This document shows positions 59,255 to 64,000 of a stretch of DNA of 64,000 nucleotides, in pieces. The translations under genes were made by a program, and so were the position numbers. The stretch is from contig CM077116.1 in NCBI GenBank assembly GCA_039619475.1, forward strand, positions 373,622,794 through 373,686,793. Direction: 5' to 3'. The stretch is from Icerya purchasi. Taxonomy: Eukaryota > Arthropoda > Insecta > Hemiptera > Monophlebidae. Below the pieces are notes generated by a model. That model saw only the letters and a list, made by a program, of their open reading frames with translations. It had not been told where the DNA came from and did not search any database. Every line of letters begins with the position of its first letter. The stretch's first letter is position 1.

Positions 59255-60990
59255 TCACAAATAATAAATATCTAAATTTACGGCTAGAGTTAATGGCGTT
59301 TTACATAATTTTATTTGAAAATCAGCCATATTGGATAAGTTAAAATGTTCATTATACTGTATCGCTGTAATATTTTCTGCATCTGAATGGGAACATATTT
59401 TACATAACTTGAAAGAATTCATTTCTTCATTTAAATATTTTAATAGTTCTTTAGTTTTATCTATACTTGTGTTAATACAAACGTCTATAACAATTTTACA
59501 TTTTTTGCAGTTAATTTGAAATGTAACTGACGGATCATGAAATATTTTTTTACAGTGTATCAAAATGCTGTTCCACTGAAAGCAATGGAATATTATGTGG
59601 AATTAATTCTCCATTATGATATTTAAGTAAAATTTTTGCCCGCTTTCTATAAATTTGAGTTGTGACACCATCGTGTAAAAGTGTATTCACAATTGATCAT
59701 ATAAAGCGTCATATTTTTTTTTCTAACCACGGATCTTTCGAATTGTGCGCTATCGCAATAACATACAACTACAATTTGAATAACTAAATCAAATGCGCAT
59801 GTGTTGATAATACAAAATTCCGTTCTAGTAACCATTTTGATTTAAAAGATAACTTTAACCAATTTTTTATTAATCCTATTATCTTGGATTAGCTTATATA
59901 TTTCTGTGCAAGATTTCTCTTTTTTTAGGACTTTTTGATTGAATGATTCCCCAATTTTCTTCTGTTCTTTATTAAAGGAATTTTAAAACAATTAACTTCC
60001 TGATTTACACTTTTTGAAGAATGTTCAACATTTGCTTTTGAATATGTGTATAAAAGTTCCTTCTTTCTTGGAATAAGTGGCAGTGTTATTTTTTAAGTTC
60101 AAATTTTCGTTTACACACATTCCTCTTATCGCAAGATCTTACTTTTACAATTTCCGCACTTAATTTATCATTAAATAATTTTGTAGAACCATTTATTAAT
60201 AAAATACGTCACTTTAAAAAATTATCTAATCTTAATGGTGTATCGGCATGCTTTAGAACTATTACAACATGTTTTTTCATTAATAACTTTATTCATTTTT
60301 TTTAAAAATCTGTAAATTTTCTTTTCTTCATGGGCTTACAGTTTTTAAAATTTCCTTGATATGTACAACTGAATATAGCCACAGAATTCAATACTGGTTT
60401 TGTTGGAAGAATATCTTTTAATTTGCTTTGATATGAAGTGCAAACAGCAATTAAAACACAATAATTTAACCAATCCTCATAGATTTTTGCTCTTTTATAC
60501 ATTAGGAAACATGGAAGTCTTGTTTCTTGTCAAAAATATTTATGGAATAAATTAGTCCATAAATGGGACTTTAAAATATTGCAACGTTTTTCCCTAGTGA
60601 TACCTGTTCTCTTCTCATTGTAAATAATATCACGATATTGTACGCTACTCCACTATTCAGCAGTTATTTTGAATGTCAGTTTTAATGTATGCATATATTT
60701 TTCCTCATTTTCTAAATCATCAGTTGCAGAAGATTCATTACACTTTTCATGTTTCTTGCCTTACACAGTTACCCTCTATTTGTTGTACATCTTTAAAAAT
60801 ACTGACACCTAATTTTATTAATACATAATTTCTATTACATTTACCATAGTATATAATTATTTTAGTGAAATTTCATGGACACTCCAAGCAAGGTGTGATA
60901 GTCCAATGTAGACTTTTTCTTCGTCAAATATATTCTGTAGATGTTTTTTGATTTCATCAGAAATTTTATTCAGAGATACCTTTAAGTGAC
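59255..60990 (-). pseudogene. decayed coding sequence, family not recognised
   Basis: Several minus-strand frames follow each other with coding character: a start-like MPRHLKVSLNKISDEIKKH near 60993, then SSVQYRDIIYNEKRTGITRE and FLMYKRAKIYEDWLNYCVLI. INTCAFDLVIQIVVVCYC comes next, and a last frame with paired cysteines (CKKC, CKIC). Stops and frameshifts separate them. The order suggests one old protein, perhaps transposon-derived, but I do not recognise it. Confidence 0.35.
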
Positions 60991-61190
60991 GTGGCATAAT
61001 TATTATAATATTGGAAATATCCTTTTTGTATAACATATACTATTTGAACAATTTTAACGAGGTTAAATCTATTAAGGGTTATAAAAATCTTTTTGTTTTT
61101 ATTTCGAGTGGATTTATTAAAAATTTCTTAGTAAAATATTCAGTGAAAAATTATAAATTTTAAATATTACTGATTATTTTTATTGAACTT

Positions 61191-61559
61191 CTTTATAGTG
61201 CTATACACAGATTCTGAGCGTCGGCTACTACCTATTCGTAGTACATCTCAGCTGTACAGATATAGGTAGTGTACTAGGCAATTTTTATATGCAACGCTAG
61301 TGTATACACGCAATGCTTCATTCAGAACTGATCATAGTCACTTGTTATTGTGCTACAAGTACAGTCCCATGTTGTCTGCAGTGTACTGACCTACCGCGCA
61401 TATGATGGTATACATGGTGGTTTGCCATTGCCTTCCATGTGATTATTAGCGATTATTTATTTTATTCTTATAATAACAAGTTCTGTCGTTGCTCGGGATC
61501 GAACCCGTGACCTCCGTTACAGAAGTCAAGCAGTGTAGCAACTAGGCTATCGTGACGAC
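61191..61559 (-). mobile_element. tRNA-derived SINE
   Basis: On the minus strand it starts GTCGTCACGATAGCCTAGTT, with B box GGGTTCGATCCC, and has the same body and ACTATAAAG end as the copy at 46020. No clear target duplication is visible. Confidence 0.88.
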
Positions 61560-61790
61560 TTGATTTTTTGTACTCGCTTTTATTATTCTCCGCGTCATAA
61601 TGTTTAAATAATATTATGTCTTATTAAAATTTTACAAAATCAAAACATTATATGTATTTAAAAAATGTAAATAATCAACAGCTTTTTAAATGATGTTTGT
61701 TTTGGTTTTGTGTATTAGACGATTATTTTGCAATGAACCAATACCCTAGCAACTTCATAAGTTACTTTCTATTAATTTTGTTAGATAAAA

Positions 61791-62190
61791 TTTTAACAAC
61801 CCCCCAACTATTTTTTTTCCATATTGTGGGATAGGGATGTGCACAAACGATGCAAGTTTGTGCACATTTCTGTGCAAACGATGCACAAACGATTGCACCA
61901 TATTTTGCAAAAAAGATATTAATGTGGGGGGGGGGCAATGTTTTAACAGTCCCCCACCGTTTTTCTTTAATATCATGGGATAGGGATGCGCAAAAATGAT
62001 GCACAAACGATTGTACTATATTTTGATAAAATATTTCAAGTGGGGGGGCCAGTGTTTTAACAGCTTCCCAACTGTTTTTCTTTAATATTGCGGGATAGGA
62101 ATGTGCACAAACGATGGAACTTTGTGCACATTTCTACACAAACGATGCACAAACGATTGCACTATATATGAAAAAAAAATATTAAAATGG
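61791..62190. repeat. minisatellite of three units, about 110-155 bp each
   Basis: Each unit has a C-rich CCCCCAAC-like start, GGGATAGGGATG, and repeated GATGCACAAACGATT motifs, then a T-rich segment and a G run. Unit 2 lacks one inner GTGCACAAACGATG block. On the minus strand the units read as overlapping short frames, which I treat as accidental. Confidence 0.8.
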
Positions 62191-62299
62191 AGGTGGGCTG
62201 TTGAAATGGACCTAACAAAAAATATTCTGTGCCCACAAGCATTGTGAAATTAAACATTTTAAAAATGTGAACTTTTTCTTTTCTCTTTTTTCAATTTAA

Positions 62300-62340
62300 C
62301 AAGATTGGGTCACAGCAATGTATGGCCAGGTTTAGCTAGT
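62300..62340 (+). mobile_element. possible Helitron 3' terminus
   Basis: GGTCACAGCAATGTATGGCC followed by AGGTTTAGCTAGT, then A. This resembles Helitron ends where a short hairpin precedes CTAGT. The minisatellite just upstream would then be internal Helitron repeats. The hairpin is imperfect here. Confidence 0.4.
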
Positions 62341-63078
62341 ATATGTAAATATATGTATCATATATATGTGTATATATATATATAACTCGGTTATCTTGGC
62401 CTCTTAAGGGGCTGTGCCCATTTACTCCTCTTGCTTATATTTTTGTCTCTTTCTCTTCTATATTTGTATAAAATTATCAAAATTTACAATGTAATTCTTA
62501 AACCGGTCCACATTAGATTTTATAATGAAAAAATATCCCAATTTTATATAATAAAAAAAAATTACAACCAATAATTTATACTATTAATCTGCCAAAACAA
62601 CTTAACACACTGCAACACATATATATATAATACTTTTTTTTGCATTTCCATGGTATTATTAAATTAGCAATATAGTCTTTATATGATTTTCCCTATGGTG
62701 GGATTTCTTATTCATCAATCTGCACAGTAATGAAGTGTATTCATCATGTTTCTAAAAACAAAAACCACTACTGAATGCGAATGTGAATTGTGGAAACAAA
62801 AATGGGATAACGAACTGTGCAATAGTGAAGAATTTGCCACGTTTATATGCAATACACCTTTTGGTTCAAAAATGACAGATGTAGAAAAATTTAAAGTGTT
62901 AAAATATAACAAACGTTACATAAAATTGGGACATTTTTTGTCACATTCTTTCTTTATATAAAATTGGGACATTTTTTCTAAGAGGGATCGACCTAAGAAT
63001 TATGCTGCAATTAATATATATATTAATTACAACATAATTCTTAGGCTCCCCCCATTATATTTATATTATTAAATAGGC

Positions 63079-63282
63079 TCAAGTATCTGAGGTAGCTGTA
63101 TGCATTTCAGGTATGCTAACAAGATACATATTAGATGTTAGAAATGCAAAGTCTGTGCAAGAATTTGACAATGTGGAAATGGGTGCACAACCACATCTCA
63201 GTACAGAGCATATAAACTGGAGCACAACAGCTTCTGTGCTGCCGACCAATGTGAGAAAGGTTATCAGTGACAAGGTGAATTA
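63079..63282 (+). CDS. exon-like open stretch, product unknown
   Basis: After AAATAG at 63077 the frame AQVSEVAVCISGMLTRYIL continues for about 67 codons to TAA near 63282, ending NVRKVISDKVN. Codon use looks protein-like and the AG is a plausible acceptor. A related-looking open stretch (62746-62961, ECECELWKQKWDNELC) lies upstream. I do not recognise either. They may be a decayed repeat. Confidence 0.25.
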
Positions 63283-63330
63283 AGACGACTGGCCTACTCA
63301 TGTGAATGTGATTGCTCGCCTGGCTGAATA

Positions 63331-63530
63331 ATTATGCAACGCTAGTATACACACAACTACATTTAGAACTGCCTGTAGTCGTTTGCTATCGTGCTTTAAA
63401 TGTAGCCCAAATGTGTCTTAACTGCTGTATACTAAACTAGAGAGCATATTTTTGTCATCTCTCAGTATCAAACTTGAGACCTCCAGAATGGAAGTCAAAA
63501 TGCTTTAGCTACTAGGTCAAACGAAATGAC
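63331..63530 (-). repeat. degenerate tRNA-derived SINE fragment
   Basis: The minus strand shows a worn tRNA-like head (TTTGACCTAGTAGCTAAAG) and part of the body (GTATACTAGCGTTGCATAA), with the middle deleted compared with the copy at 61191. Confidence 0.6.
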
Positions 63531-63534
63531 ATAT

Positions 63535-63535
63535 G

Positions 63536-63568
<33 letters not shown>

Positions 63569-63592
63569 ATGTGGTGTGTGTACATGATAACA
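63535..63592. repeat. TA/TG microsatellite
   Basis: A TA run passing into a TG run. Confidence 0.85.
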
Positions 63593-63651
63593 TCATAGTA
63601 ATACTTTGTGTTACATGATTTTGATGGACAAATTTTTGGAATAACCCCTAG

Positions 63652-63895
63652 CCATAAAACATATGCAAAAAAAACTGAAGTTTCAACTGTAATGCTTAAT
63701 AGTTTGATGTGTAATAAACAGGATGTAATGATTTCAATTAGCTTCTATTAAAATTAATTTCATAATCCCAAAGCTAAAAGCTTAAGCCATATTTCAAATT
63801 TTAACAGCCAAAACCCGAAAGCCTAAGTTGTACTTTTCAAGGACGTAAGTCGTATTAAGTTTAAGCCGTATTATTATTCAGCTTTCAATCCTTGG
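63652..63895. repeat. second copy of the right end of the hAT-like element
   Basis: Matches 58700-58927 closely: TAATGCTTAATAGTTTGATG and GCCGTATTATTATTCAGCTT. It ends in a mutated terminal repeat (CTTTCAATCCTTG). It lacks the Harbinger MITE region. Confidence 0.75.
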
Positions 63896-64000
63896 TCACA
63901 AGTCGCATTACATATACATATTTAGACCAATATTTTTATGCTCACAACTTTGTCATAGCTACAAAACAGCAGCACGATAAAATCACTAAAATTTTTTTTT

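Noticed and set aside
61755..62006. Overlapping minus-strand frames of about 80 codons in the minisatellite
   Set aside because: Both come from the tandem repeat and have no domain character.

Overview
The window looks like arthropod, most likely insect, nuclear DNA. It is AT-rich, has small exons separated by kilobase-scale introns, and is dense in transposable elements typical of insects: mariner, piggyBac, hAT, PIF/Harbinger, Helitron, Jockey-type non-LTR elements and a tRNA-derived SINE. I cannot fix the order or species from sequence alone. No operons, rRNA or CRISPR arrays are present.

Three host genes can be reconstructed, all on the minus strand. (1) The 5' half of PCIF1 (cap-specific adenosine N6-methyltransferase family) lies in six coding exons between 16559 and 4968. 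Its catalytic half is outside the window. (2) A METTL2-type tRNA m3C methyltransferase occupies one long terminal exon, 30300-29296; its first small exon was not found. (3) A complete MFSD1 gene (lysosomal MFS transporter) has eleven coding exons from the ATG at 56813 to the TGA at 32666. Every splice junction was checked by eye for phase and GT/AG, and the joined reading frame is 511 codons plus stop.

Mobile DNA fills most of the rest. 1-1235: mariner with an intact DD34D transposase. 8.4-14 kb: tRNA-derived SINEs. 15-22 kb: a cluster of hAT elements, MITE-like repeats and a long palindrome. 24.1-28.8 kb: a nearly full-length Jockey-like element with frameshifts. 33.3-34.2 kb: dead mariner. 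35.7-37.6 kb: RT, gag-like and Helitron remnants. 41.7-42.3 kb: a MITE with a 12-bp target duplication. 44.1-47.6 kb: a second non-LTR element carrying two nested insertions. 48.1-48.9 kb: a third RT fragment. 54.7-56.1 kb: an internally deleted piggyBac between TTAA sites inside MFSD1 intron 1. 57.5-58.9 kb: a hAT-like element with a Harbinger MITE nested in it. 59-63.9 kb: decayed unknown coding DNA, SINEs, a minisatellite and a Helitron end.

The most interesting non-gene signal is a set of hammerhead-ribozyme-like motifs (CTGATGA, short stem II, GAAA), best at 17784 and 13137, with derivatives in the palindrome at 20.4-20.7 kb and the inverted repeat at 22.1-22.3 kb. They resemble the minimal hammerheads known from Penelope-like retroelements, but no Penelope reverse transcriptase is visible here. 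A second is a perfect palindrome at 57391-57404 containing the CLEAR (TFEB/MITF) consensus, about 580 bp upstream of the start codon of the lysosomal gene MFSD1.
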